The notes beneath the pieces are model-generated. The model made no database searches, was not told the origin of the DNA, and saw only the letters and a program-made list of their open reading frames with translations. A stretch of 25,670 nucleotides of DNA from a bacterium (GTDB taxonomy: Bacteria; Patescibacteriota; Minisyncoccia; Moranbacterales; UBA2206), in contig JAJYBE010000007.1 of NCBI GenBank assembly GCA_021779205.1, positions 1 to 25,670 on the forward strand, given 5' to 3'. The position numbers and the translations under genes are program-made. Below, one piece after another: positions 6,299 through 13,429 of the stretch; the stretch's first letter is position 1; each line of letters opens with the position of its first letter.

Positions 6299-6586
6299 CT
6301 ATTTCTTCAACTTTTTCTTTGAAATCACTTTTTTGGTTTCCGCTTTTGGTTTCCGCACTCGTTCCTTTTTTACTTTTGGAGCGGCTTTCTTTTCGGCGAT
6401 TTTTTTGAAGCGATCGACACGACCGGCAGTGTCCATAGTTTTTTTCTTGCCCGTGTAGAATGGATGGCAAGCGGAGCAGATTTCCACTTTCATTTCTTGA
6501 ATCGTGGAACCGGCTTCAATTATATTGCCACAAGCGCAAATAATCTTAGCATCTGGGAAATACTTGGGATGAATGTCTTTTTTCAT
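6299..6586 (-). CDS. rpmE: 50S ribosomal protein L31 (zinc-binding type)
   Basis: 95 residues. It begins MKKDIHPKYFPDAKIICACGN, with C17, C19, C37 and C40 (EICSACHPFYTGKK) forming the L31 zinc site, and the HPFYTGK signature of the family. After residue 57 (the TAGRVDRFKK end of the normal domain) it has a roughly 30-residue Lys/Arg-rich extension (KKAAPKVKKERVRKPKAETK), longer than in E. coli L31. It is transcribed divergently from rpsB and convergently with the candidate RNA, and ends at a strong terminator. L31 sits at the intersubunit bridge of the ribosome. High confidence. Confidence 0.97.
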   Translation of the reverse strand: MKKDIHPKYFPDAKIICACGNIIEAGSTIQEMKVEICSACHPFYTGKKKTMDTAGRVDRFKKIAEKKAAPKVKKERVRKPKAETKKVISKKKLKK

Positions 6587-6796
6587 AAAATTGACTGCTT
6601 TTTAGCCCTCAAGAGCTGGAAATAAAGCTTAATTAAGCCTGATTGTTTAGGACTCTAAATTTGGGCAAATTTGGGTTAAATTAATTTAAACACGTGGTTT
6701 ATCCTTTTACCAACTTAATGGTTAGTGCAGGACTAGATAAATTTAGCATGCTTTTCGCTAATTGACAAGTGTGGCGCGAGCTGATATAGTAGCTAA
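6587..6796. promoter_or_regulatory. Divergent rpmE/rpsB control region with rpsB promoter
   Basis: For rpsB: TTGACA (6762-6767), 17-base spacer, TATAGT (6785-6790) with an upstream TGA, predicting a start near 6797. A 12-bp palindrome GCTTAATTAAGC lies at 6627-6638, and AAATTTGGG is repeated twice in tandem at about 6656-6674; either could bind a regulator. No clear rpmE promoter was found on the minus strand. No gene is seen here. Confidence 0.7.
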
Positions 6797-6944
6797 GTAT
6801 AAAAACTCATATTTTCCGAGCATTGTCCTGCCCCTTGAGCCGAAAGGTTAGGGGAATAAGATGCTGATATTGAGCCAAAAGCCTATTGTCAACGGAAAAT
6901 AGCGGAAACGCGACTCACTTTTGAGGTGCGTATAATTATTAAAG
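6797..6944 (+). promoter_or_regulatory. Structured 5' leader of rpsB (candidate ribosomal-protein leader)
   Basis: The leader is about 158 bases, long for this compact genome. ATTTTCCG (6811-6818) pairs with CGGAAAAT (6893-6900). Directly inside, AGCAT (6819-6823) pairs with ATGCT (6861-6865) enclosing CCCC/GGGG (6831-6834/6851-6854) with a GAAA-capped tip. TGATA and TGTCA can form a third arm. Then GCG-GAAA-CGC (6902-6911) and CACTT-TTG-AGGTG (6916-6928) follow, just before the ribosome site AAAGGA. This multi-helix junction suits autoregulation by S2, as known for other rpsB leaders; the specific class is not recognised. Confidence 0.55.
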
Positions 6945-6954
6945 GAATAATAAT

Positions 6955-7782
6955 ATGGAAGAGAAGAATGTTTCAGCTTCTGCGGTGGCTGAAAGAAAAG
7001 GAGCGGCAGGAGAAGCGGTTGATTGTTTTTCTGATTTTGATTTTTCAAAATTGGAAATTAATATGGAGGAGATGTTTAAAAATGGCGTCCATTTTGGACA
7101 TCACAAATCGAGAAAAAATCCCAAGATGGATGAATTTATTTTTGGGGTGAAAAACGGGATCAATATTTTGGATTTGCAAAAGACTGCTCAGAAGCTGAAA
7201 GAAGCCTTAAATTTCATGGAAAAGGTGATTGCCAGCGGGCAAAAAATTCTTTTTGTCGGAACAAAAAAGCAAGCCAAAAAAATCGTGGAAGCGGCAGCGA
7301 AAAGATGCGAGATGCCATTTGTGACTGAAAGATGGCTTGGTGGAACTTTCACCAACTATTCGGCAATTTCCGGTCGTACAAGGTATTTGCGTGATGGACA
7401 GGATAAATTGGAAAAAGGGGAATATGGCAAGTATACTAAATTTGAACAGATGAAATTTGCCGAAGAATTGGAACGCTTGGAAACCAAGATGGGTGGAATT
7501 AAGCATATGGACAAATTGCCAGGAGCAATCTTTGTGACTGGTGTTGTTGAGGATAATCTCGCTATCAAAGAAGCTAGGATTAAAAATATTCCCGTGATCG
7601 CCTTGGCTGATACAAACATTGATCCGCGTGGCATTGATTATATTATTCCTGCCAATGAAGATGCTGTTTCATCACTTAAGATTTTAATGGCTTATGTCGT
7701 GAAAGCTGTGCTTGATGCTAAACAAAAAGTGGTTACAGAAAAAGCCGCTCTAGACAAAACAGCGACAGAAACCAAAAATTAG
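6955..7782 (+). CDS. rpsB: 30S ribosomal protein S2
   Basis: 275 residues. The S2 core starts near residue 36 with MEEMFKNGVHFGHHKSRKNP, followed by FVGTKKQAKKIVEAAAKRC, RWLGGTFTNY, LPGAIFVTG and IPVIALADTNIDP, all family signatures. The first 35 residues are an extra low-complexity Ala/Glu-rich extension; the start at 6955 is kept because AAAGGA lies eight bases upstream, while the internal ATG at 7063 has no ribosome site. S2 binds the 30S back side and is needed for S1-type mRNA docking. Followed 17 bases later by tsf, the classic rpsB-tsf operon. Confidence 0.97.
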   Translation: MEEKNVSASAVAERKGAAGEAVDCFSDFDFSKLEINMEEMFKNGVHFGHHKSRKNPKMDEFIFGVKNGINILDLQKTAQKLKEALNFMEKVIASGQKILFVGTKKQAKKIVEAAAKRCEMPFVTERWLGGTFTNYSAISGRTRYLRDGQDKLEKGEYGKYTKFEQMKFAEELERLETKMGGIKHMDKLPGAIFVTGVVEDNLAIKEARIKNIPVIALADTNIDPRGIDYIIPANEDAVSSLKILMAYVVKAVLDAKQKVVTEKAALDKTATETKN

Positions 7783-7799
7783 TTTTATATTTTAAAATT

Positions 7800-8384
7800 A
7801 TGTCAAATTTGGAACAAATAAAAAAGATTAGGGAGATGCTTGGTTCGGGAATTGTTGAAACAAAAAAGGCTTTGGATGAAGCGGGCGGAGACGAAGAAAA
7901 AGCGATTGAAATTATTCGCAAGCGTGGACAATTGAAAGCGGCTAAGAAATCAGATCGTGAGGTTGGTGAAGGTGTCATCGTTTCCTATATTCATCCAAAC
8001 AATAAGCTTGGTGCGATTGTGAAGCTCTATTGTGAAAGCGATTTCGTAGCCAGAAACACTGAGTTCTTGGAATTGGCCAAGGACTTGGCGATGCATGTGT
8101 CGGCTATGAATCCGCAATATGTGCGACCGGAAGATGTGTCCGCCGAGATACTTGAAAAAGAAAGAGAAATTTGGCAGGAACAATTGAAGGCGGAAAATAA
8201 ACCAGCGGAAATTATGGTAAAAATTCTAGAAGGAAAAGAAAAGAAATTTAGGGAAGATTTGGCGCTTCTTACCCAATCTTTTATTAAAAATCCCGACCAA
8301 ACGGTTGAAGCGCTCATCACTGAAAAAATCGCCAAGATTGGAGAGAATATTCGCGTGGGAGGTTTTACTCGAATGGAGCTATAA
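7800..8384 (+). CDS. tsf: Elongation factor Ts
   Basis: 194 residues, the short form also seen in Thermus and chloroplasts, about 90 residues less than E. coli EF-Ts. N-terminal UBA-like domain (1-50) has IREMLGSGIVETKKAL; then the core with the hallmark CESDFVARNTEFL (T of the usual TDFV replaced by S), which inserts into EF-Tu to expel GDP. The end NIRVGGFTRMEL is typical. It recycles EF-Tu-GDP to GTP. In operon with rpsB; no ribosome site is visible before its ATG. Confidence 0.97.
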   Translation: MSNLEQIKKIREMLGSGIVETKKALDEAGGDEEKAIEIIRKRGQLKAAKKSDREVGEGVIVSYIHPNNKLGAIVKLYCESDFVARNTEFLELAKDLAMHVSAMNPQYVRPEDVSAEILEKEREIWQEQLKAENKPAEIMVKILEGKEKKFREDLALLTQSFIKNPDQTVEALITEKIAKIGENIRVGGFTRMEL

Positions 8385-8390
8385 CTAATA

Positions 8391-8408
8391 ATCCGTCAGT
8401 CGGCGGAT
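8391..8408 (+). repeat. Small hairpin between tsf and the PSP1 gene
   Basis: ATCCGTC and GGCGGAT form a seven-pair stem (one G-U) around AGTC, nine bases before the next ATG. No T-tract follows. It may moderate read-through or translation of the next gene. Confidence 0.45.
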
Positions 8409-8417
8409 AAAAATATA

Positions 8418-9191
8418 ATGACTGTTTTTGTTAAAATATATTCCTGGGAGGGACCGCGTATTTGTGAGAGTGAGATTAGGCTAAAAATCGGAGACCGCGT
8501 TGTTGTTACTTGCGAACATTTTAATGAACTTGGGACGGTTGTGGCTGATGGTCAAGAAAATTGTCTTAAAGAGAAAGAACAAGTGTTGCGTTTAGCGACA
8601 ACCAGAGACAAAGAGGGTTTTTTGGAAAAAGAAAAAGAGAAGGAAGCGGCTTTGAAATTTTGCAAAAGCGAACTCAAAGCGTTAGGCTTGGCAATGAAGG
8701 CAATTGATGCGAGAATTAGTTTGGACGGAAAACAGATCATTTTCATTTTTACCTCAGATGGTCGAGTGGATTTTAGGGAGCTGGTGAAAAATCTTTCGCT
8801 CAAATTTAAAAAGGTTATTCGCATGCAACAGATCGGTTCGCGTGATGAAGCGAGAAAATTGGGTGACTGTGGTGTTTGCGGACGAGCAATGTGTTGCATT
8901 AAGGCGAAGAATAATATTCCCAGTATTCCAACTGACATGGCGAGAGTTCAACAGATTGCACATCGTGGAACAGAAAGGATTTCCGGTGCCTGTGGACGCC
9001 TCATGTGCTGTCTGGCCTATGAAGCTCAGAGTTATCGCGAGATGCTTGAAGGCATGCCGGAAATGTATAGTTCAATCAGTACGGTTGATGGTGATGGCAC
9101 GGTAATCGAAATAAATGCAATCACGCAAGAGGTAAAAGTTAAATTGAAAAGTGGTAAATATCTGACAGTTAAAAAAGAAGAATTAAAATAA
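8418..9191 (+). CDS. ricT: PSP1 / RicT (YaaT) family protein
   Basis: 257 residues. The PSP1 C-terminal domain is clear: DGRVDFRELVKNLSLKFKKV, R-M-Q-Q-I-G-S-R-D-E-A, then Cys cluster CGVCGRAMCC (C151, C154, C159, C160), and ISGACGRLMCCLAYE (C192, C197, C198). In Bacillus, RicT works with RicA and RicF in an Fe-S-bearing complex that aids RNase Y in mRNA processing and affects phosphorelay. The Cys set needed for cluster binding is retained. No RicA/RicF partners lie in this window. It sits behind rpsB-tsf and before a TPR protein. Confidence 0.88.
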   Translation: MTVFVKIYSWEGPRICESEIRLKIGDRVVVTCEHFNELGTVVADGQENCLKEKEQVLRLATTRDKEGFLEKEKEKEAALKFCKSELKALGLAMKAIDARISLDGKQIIFIFTSDGRVDFRELVKNLSLKFKKVIRMQQIGSRDEARKLGDCGVCGRAMCCIKAKNNIPSIPTDMARVQQIAHRGTERISGACGRLMCCLAYEAQSYREMLEGMPEMYSSISTVDGDGTVIEINAITQEVKVKLKSGKYLTVKKEELK

Positions 9192-9253
9192 AATTATTTT
9201 GTCCCAGACTCGTATGTTTCCGCCAAAGCGGGATTCGCGAAGTGAATAATATT

Positions 9254-10036
9254 ATGTTGTACCAAATTATTCCTCCAATCTTAGTCATTCTTAGCGTTAT
9301 CGGAATAATTATTTTTCTAGTCAAAAAAACTCCGGAAATTAACCGTTTGGAGCAAGAAGAAAAATTAAAGAAAGAGCGCGAACTTCGCGCAATGGCTGGT
9401 GGTGCGAATAATTTTTCTGAAAGAGCGTTGGAGGAGTCGAGGGTGACGGCAAAACTGAAGCAAGTCTCGTTAGTTCTTTTGGAAAAAACGGTCAAAAGAT
9501 CCCGGATTGTTTTTTTGAAATTAGAAAATAAGCTAAAAAATTTAGGAGAAGGGATTCGAAAGAAAAGAAGTGCTAGGCTGGAAGATAAGCTTGAAAATGA
9601 ACGATTAACCCAGAGAGAGTCAGAATCGGAAAAAAATGCTCCAACAGCAAAGGAAAGTGAAGCATTGGATGGAATTATAGATAAAATTGGAAAATATAGT
9701 CCTGAGAAGAAAGATATTCGTGAACGATTAGGCTTAAGACGACGGGCAACGCAGGAAGATGTGGAAGAAAAATTCTTTCGTCCAATTATCAGCGATCACG
9801 TCGTTGTTCCAAAAAGAAGACGCGAAACCAAAAGTCGTCTTGAGGAGCTTTTGATTGAACGGATTGCCGCTAACCCGAAAGACATTGAAGCTTATGAGCG
9901 ATTGGGAGAATATTATTTGGAAGTGAAGAATCTTGAACACTCAAAAGAATGTTTCAAACAAGTGTTAAGATTGAACCCGACAAATCGCAATGCGAGATAT
10001 AAAATCAGAAAACTGGAAAAAATTCTCGGAAGCTGA
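9254..10036 (+). CDS. Membrane-anchored coiled-coil/TPR protein
   Basis: About 260 residues. An N-terminal membrane segment (IIPPILVILSVIGIIIFLV) is followed by a long charged coiled-coil-like region (residues 30-190), then a C-terminal TPR pair: ERIAANPKDIEAYERLGEYY and KNLEHSKECFKQVLRLNPTN. Start ATG at 9254 preferred over the in-frame GTG at 9242 because AAGTGA lies eight bases upstream, but both are possible. TPRs usually dock partner proteins; partner unknown. Common type in CPR genomes as 'tetratricopeptide repeat protein'. Confidence 0.75.
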   Translation: MLYQIIPPILVILSVIGIIIFLVKKTPEINRLEQEEKLKKERELRAMAGGANNFSERALEESRVTAKLKQVSLVLLEKTVKRSRIVFLKLENKLKNLGEGIRKKRSARLEDKLENERLTQRESESEKNAPTAKESEALDGIIDKIGKYSPEKKDIRERLGLRRRATQEDVEEKFFRPIISDHVVVPKRRRETKSRLEELLIERIAANPKDIEAYERLGEYYLEVKNLEHSKECFKQVLRLNPTNRNARYKIRKLEKILGS

Positions 10037-10072
10037 TAGAATGATAAGGTGTGAAAAAAATACGCCTGGTAT

Positions 10073-10144
10073 GCCGAAGTAGCTCAATGGCAGAGCAACT
10101 GTTTTGTAAACAGTAGGTTATCGGTTCAACTCCGATCTTCGGCT
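10073..10144 (+). tRNA. tRNA-Thr (TGT)
   Basis: Acceptor GCCGAAG pairs with CTTCGGC; D arm GCTC/GAGC; anticodon stem ACTGT/ACAGT with loop TTTGTAA, anticodon TGT; T arm ATCGG-TTCAACT-CCGAT. Discriminator T; CCA is not encoded. Confidence 0.96.
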
Positions 10145-10170
10145 CATTAATGAAAAATAGATAGAAAAGT

Positions 10171-10253
10171 GGGTCGGTGGCGGAGTGGTCAATCGCAGCT
10201 GACTGTAAATCAGCCGATTTCGGTCTACGGGGGTTCGAATCCCTCCCGGCCCA
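10171..10253 (+). tRNA. tRNA-Tyr (GTA)
   Basis: Acceptor GGGTCGG with CCGGCCC (one G-U), anticodon loop CTGTAAA giving GTA, a long variable arm (CCGATTTCGGTCTACGG region) as expected for bacterial tRNA-Tyr, T loop TTCGAAT, discriminator A. CCA not encoded. Confidence 0.96.
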
Positions 10254-10275
10254 CAAAATTGAATCAATAAAACAG

Positions 10276-10348
10276 GCCGTTGTAGCTCAGTCGGTAGAGC
10301 ATTTCCATGGTAAGGAAAAGGTCCGCAGTTCGATTCTGCGCAACGGCT
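10276..10348 (+). tRNA. tRNA-Thr (GGT)
   Basis: Acceptor GCCGTTG with CAACGGC, D arm GCTC/GAGC, anticodon stem TTTCC/GGAAA with loop ATGGTAA, anticodon GGT, T arm GCAG-loop-CTGC. Second Thr isoacceptor in the cluster; CCA not encoded. Confidence 0.95.
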
Positions 10349-10361
10349 CAGACTGAAGGCC

Positions 10362-10383
10362 CCCTGCCTGCCGGCAGGCAGGG
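10362..10383. repeat. 22-bp perfect palindrome (CCTGCC/GGCAGG type)
   Basis: CCCTGCCTGCC at 10362-10372 is followed directly by its exact reverse complement at 10373-10383. GC-rich in an AT-rich setting. Palindromes of this CCTGCC/GGCAGG kind are, to my knowledge, iterated in Parcubacteria genomes, so it is probably a dispersed element. Confidence 0.8.
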
Positions 10384-10402
10384 ATTCCGGACAATGGCTC
10401 AG
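10383..10402 (+). other. Relic resembling a tRNA 3' end
   Basis: The 20 bases at 10383-10402 match 16 of 20 bases of the tRNA-Thr(GGT) 3' end (10332-10351), ending CAATGGCTCAG against CAACGGCTCAG. The 5' part is absent and the palindrome abuts it. It could be a decayed tRNA copy or an attachment-site remnant. Confidence 0.45.
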
Positions 10403-10434
10403 GTTAGAATGTAATAATTAAACAATTTAAATTT

Positions 10435-10590
10435 ATGTCGCGAGAAAATTTGGCAAAGATGAAATGTTTGGAATGTGCTAATATCAACTATTTCACAACT
10501 AGAAATAAGAAAAAGATCAAGGAAAAATTGGAAATGAAAAAACATTGTCCGAAATGCAAAAAGCACACCTTGCATAAGGAAATGAAATAA
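10435..10590 (+). CDS. rpmG: 50S ribosomal protein L33
   Basis: 51 residues, too short for many ORF finders. It reads MSRENLAKMKCLECANINYF, with C11, C14, C38 and C41 (HCPKCKKHTLHKE), the zinc-binding L33 form, and the N-Y-x-T-x-x-N-K-K signature. Position before tRNA-Trp is the standard bacterial rpmG-tRNA-Trp(-secE-nusG) order. L33 sits by the E site of the large subunit. Start ATG at 10435; no ribosome site is apparent. Confidence 0.95.
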   Translation: MSRENLAKMKCLECANINYFTTRNKKKIKEKLEMKKHCPKCKKHTLHKEMK

Positions 10591-10645
10591 AGTTTTGCAA
10601 TTAAATGCTGAGTCGGATAATTTTATCAAGCCAACTCTGGCGTTT

Positions 10646-10716
10646 GCGGGGTTCGTACAGTGGCAGTACGGGAGTCTCCAAAACTTCTGACGTAGGTTCG
10701 ATTCCTACACCCCGTG
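10646..10716 (+). tRNA. tRNA-Trp (CCA)
   Basis: Acceptor GCGGGGT with ACCCCGT (first pair G-U), D arm GTAC/GTAC, anticodon stem GGAGT/ACTTC with loop CTCCAAA giving CCA, T arm GTAGG/CCTAC, discriminator G as usual for Trp. Confidence 0.95.
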
Positions 10717-10725
10717 CATAGTAGA

Positions 10726-10756
10726 AACACTTGCTAATAGAGCAGGTGTTTTTTTT
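10726..10756 (+). terminator. Intrinsic terminator after tRNA-Trp
   Basis: AACACTTGC (10726-10734) pairs with GCAGGTGTT (10742-10750) with one G-U, then a continuous T-run to 10756. It separates the tRNA/rpmG unit from the defence operon. Confidence 0.88.
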
Positions 10757-10771
10757 AAGAAAAATATTGTC

Positions 10772-10800
10772 TTGAATAAATGTTTACTTAATGATAGCAT
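10772..10800 (+). promoter_or_regulatory. Promoter of the hsdR operon
   Basis: TTGAAT (10772-10777), 17-base spacer, TAGCAT (10795-10800) with TGA upstream making an extended -10. Start predicted near 10807, about 54 bases before the hsdR ATG. Confidence 0.6.
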
Positions 10801-10860
10801 ATAGATAGATAAGGTGCTGTAAATTGGCGGAATTTTTGGGAAATTCCGATTGTTAATTTT

Positions 10861-13419
10861 ATGCAAAAAGAAGCAAAAGCGCGAATAAAAATAAACAAAC
10901 TGCTTGAACAAGCCGGCTGGCGATTTTTTGATAATGAAAAAGGACAAGCAAATATTTCGCTTGAACCAAATGTGAAGATTGTCCAAAAAGACATTGACTC
11001 TTTTGGTGAAGATTTTGAAACCACAAAAAACGGATTTATTGATTTTTTGTTACTTGATGAAAAAGGTTTCCCGTTTGTTATTTTGGAGGCCAAGAAAGAA
11101 GATAAAAACCCACTTGACGGAAAAGAACAAGCCAGAAAATACGCTCATACCGAAAACGCTCGCTTTATAATTCTCTCAAATGGTAATTTGCACTATTTCT
11201 GGGATTTGGAACGAGGCGATCCTGAAATTATAACCGAATTTCCAACGCAAGAATCTCTAAAACACAGGCAGGATTTCAAACCAGATAATCAACGATTAGC
11301 GGACGAAGAAGTTAATGATGATTATATCGCCCTCACGCAAAATCCGAATTTTAAAGACGATCCGCGCTACAAACAAGAAGAAACTCGTGAGCAATATCTT
11401 TGGGACGAAAATTTGCGAATTTTGCGCCCGTATCAACTCAAAGCAATTCACGCTTTGCAAAAATCCGCCGAAGCTGGAAATGATCGTTTTCTTTTTGAAA
11501 TGGCAACAGGAACAGGAAAAACGCTTATTTCCGCTGCCGTCATCAAGCTATTTTTGCGAACAGGCAACGCCAAAAGAATTTTGTTTTTGGTCGATCGTTT
11601 GGAATTGGAAGATCAAGCGCACAAAAACTTTGTCCGCTATTTAAGCAACGATTTTTCCGCTGTTATCTATAAACAAAACCGCAATGACTGGAAAAAAGCG
11701 GAAATTGTCATTTCAACCGTTCAAAGTCTTTCGGCGCAAGATAAATACAAAAAACAATTCTGCCCGACTGATTTTGATTTGATTATTGCCGATGAATCGC
11801 ACCGCGCAATCGGCGGAAACTCGCGAGCGGTTTTTGAATATTTTATCGGCTATAAATTAGGTTTAACTGCAACGCCGAAAGACTATTTGAAAAATGTTGA
11901 TCCGCAAAAACTTTCACAAAAAGACCCGCGCGCTTGGGAAAAGCGGCAACTCTTGGACACCTACACGACTTTTGGCTGTAAAAATGGCGAGCCGACTTTC
12001 CGTTTCAGTTTGCTTGACGGCGTAAAAGAAGGATTTTTAGTAAATCCCATTGTTGTAGACGCAAGAACAGAAATAACAGCACAATTACTCTCCGAAGAAG
12101 GATATAAAGTTTTACGAGAATATGAACGAAAAAATGAAGAGGAAAAAGTTGAAGAAATAAAAAAAGAATTTTTTGAAACCGGAAACGAAGAAGAAACATT
12201 TTTCCAAAAAGATTTTGAAAAGAAATTCTTTTCTGAAAAAACCAATCGCGTATTTTGCCAGACATTTATTGAAAATGCTATCAAAGATACGATAAGCGGT
12301 GAAATCGGCAAGAGCATTATATTTTGCGTTAGCCAAAAACACGCTTCCAAAATTACACAAATACTCAACCAAATGGCGAGCCAGCTTTGGCCCGATAAAT
12401 ACAATTCTGATTTTGCCGTACAAATTACCTCAAACATTGCCGACAGCCAGCAATTTACAATCAATTTCGCGAACAACAAGCTAAACGGACACACCAAATT
12501 TTTGGAAAACTACAAATCCAGTAAAACGAGAATTTGCGTAACTGTCGGTATGATGACAACGGGCTATGATTGCCAAGATATTTTGAATCTTGCGCTTATG
12601 CGCCCGATATTTTCGCCGACTGATTTTATTCAGATCAAAGGACGAGGCACAAGAAAATTCACTTTTGAATATACCGACGAATACGGCGAAAAGCACAAAA
12701 AACCAAAAGACCATTTCAAATTTTTCGACTTCTTTGCCAACTGCGAATACTTTGAAGAAAAATTTGATTATGACGAAGTTTTGCATTTGCCAATCAAGCA
12801 AAAAGGAGCTGGCGGAGAAGGACCTGTTGGCGCTCCAATTGATGAAATAGAAGTTTTCAATCCCGACAAAGTAAAAACGCTCACCGAAACACCTGTCGGA
12901 ATTGAGGGAATGAAAGTTGATCGCAAACTTTTTGAAAAAGCCCGTGAAGAATTGCAAAAAGATACGGAGGTAAAATCAGCGGTGGAGAACGAGCAATGGG
13001 ACAAAGCCGTGCAAATTATGCGCGACAAATACGAAGACAAACCACAACTGTTCCTCAATCTTGAAAAAATTCGCAAGAGCGAAAATCTTGATCGCCGTAT
13101 TTCTTGGCGTGAATTTTTGGAACGAGCTTTCGGCTTGATCGATGTTTTCAAATCCAAAGACGAAAAACTGGAAGAAGAATGCGAAAAATTTATCTCAATC
13201 TACAAACCCGAAAGCAAATATGTTCCGCATATCAAAAATTATCTGAAAGCGTATGTTACGGACGAAAAATTCCGCGAGATTATCAACAAGAAACAATTTG
13301 CGGAATTGAATGTATATGCTGGATTTACAATGTCGGAATTTAAGGAATTAAACGGCTGGCGGGAAACTGTTCCTGAATATGTAAAAGACTATGTCCCCGT
13401 CAATGTTTATATGAGGTAA
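10861..13419 (+). CDS. hsdR: Type I restriction enzyme, R subunit
   Basis: 852 residues. N-terminal PD-(D/E)xK nuclease: D61, then E76-A-K78 in FVILEAKKED. SF2 translocase: Walker A ATGTGKT (215-221), FLVDRLELEDQA, DESHR (311-315), LGLTATP, then the second RecA domain with MMTTGYDCQDI and QIKGRGTR (motif VI). The C-terminal helical region (from about 650) resembles the EcoEI-type R C-terminus that docks on the M/S core. It cuts DNA after ATP-driven translocation when the site is unmethylated. The MS gene begins ten bases after its stop, so one operon. All visible key motifs are intact. Confidence 0.95.
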   Translation: MQKEAKARIKINKLLEQAGWRFFDNEKGQANISLEPNVKIVQKDIDSFGEDFETTKNGFIDFLLLDEKGFPFVILEAKKEDKNPLDGKEQARKYAHTENARFIILSNGNLHYFWDLERGDPEIITEFPTQESLKHRQDFKPDNQRLADEEVNDDYIALTQNPNFKDDPRYKQEETREQYLWDENLRILRPYQLKAIHALQKSAEAGNDRFLFEMATGTGKTLISAAVIKLFLRTGNAKRILFLVDRLELEDQAHKNFVRYLSNDFSAVIYKQNRNDWKKAEIVISTVQSLSAQDKYKKQFCPTDFDLIIADESHRAIGGNSRAVFEYFIGYKLGLTATPKDYLKNVDPQKLSQKDPRAWEKRQLLDTYTTFGCKNGEPTFRFSLLDGVKEGFLVNPIVVDARTEITAQLLSEEGYKVLREYERKNEEEKVEEIKKEFFETGNEEETFFQKDFEKKFFSEKTNRVFCQTFIENAIKDTISGEIGKSIIFCVSQKHASKITQILNQMASQLWPDKYNSDFAVQITSNIADSQQFTINFANNKLNGHTKFLENYKSSKTRICVTVGMMTTGYDCQDILNLALMRPIFSPTDFIQIKGRGTRKFTFEYTDEYGEKHKKPKDHFKFFDFFANCEYFEEKFDYDEVLHLPIKQKGAGGEGPVGAPIDEIEVFNPDKVKTLTETPVGIEGMKVDRKLFEKAREELQKDTEVKSAVENEQWDKAVQIMRDKYEDKPQLFLNLEKIRKSENLDRRISWREFLERAFGLIDVFKSKDEKLEEECEKFISIYKPESKYVPHIKNYLKAYVTDEKFREIINKKQFAELNVYAGFTMSEFKELNGWRETVPEYVKDYVPVNVYMR

Positions 13420-13429
13420 CCAAAAAATT

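Noticed and set aside
9220..9231. CCGC-CAAA-GCGG hairpin before the TPR gene
   Set aside because: Only four pairs; no T-run and no second copy in the window.
11961..12497. 178-aa minus-strand ORF inside hsdR
   Set aside because: Antisense shadow of a gene with all helicase motifs intact; Ser/Phe-rich sequence typical of reversed Lys/Glu codons.
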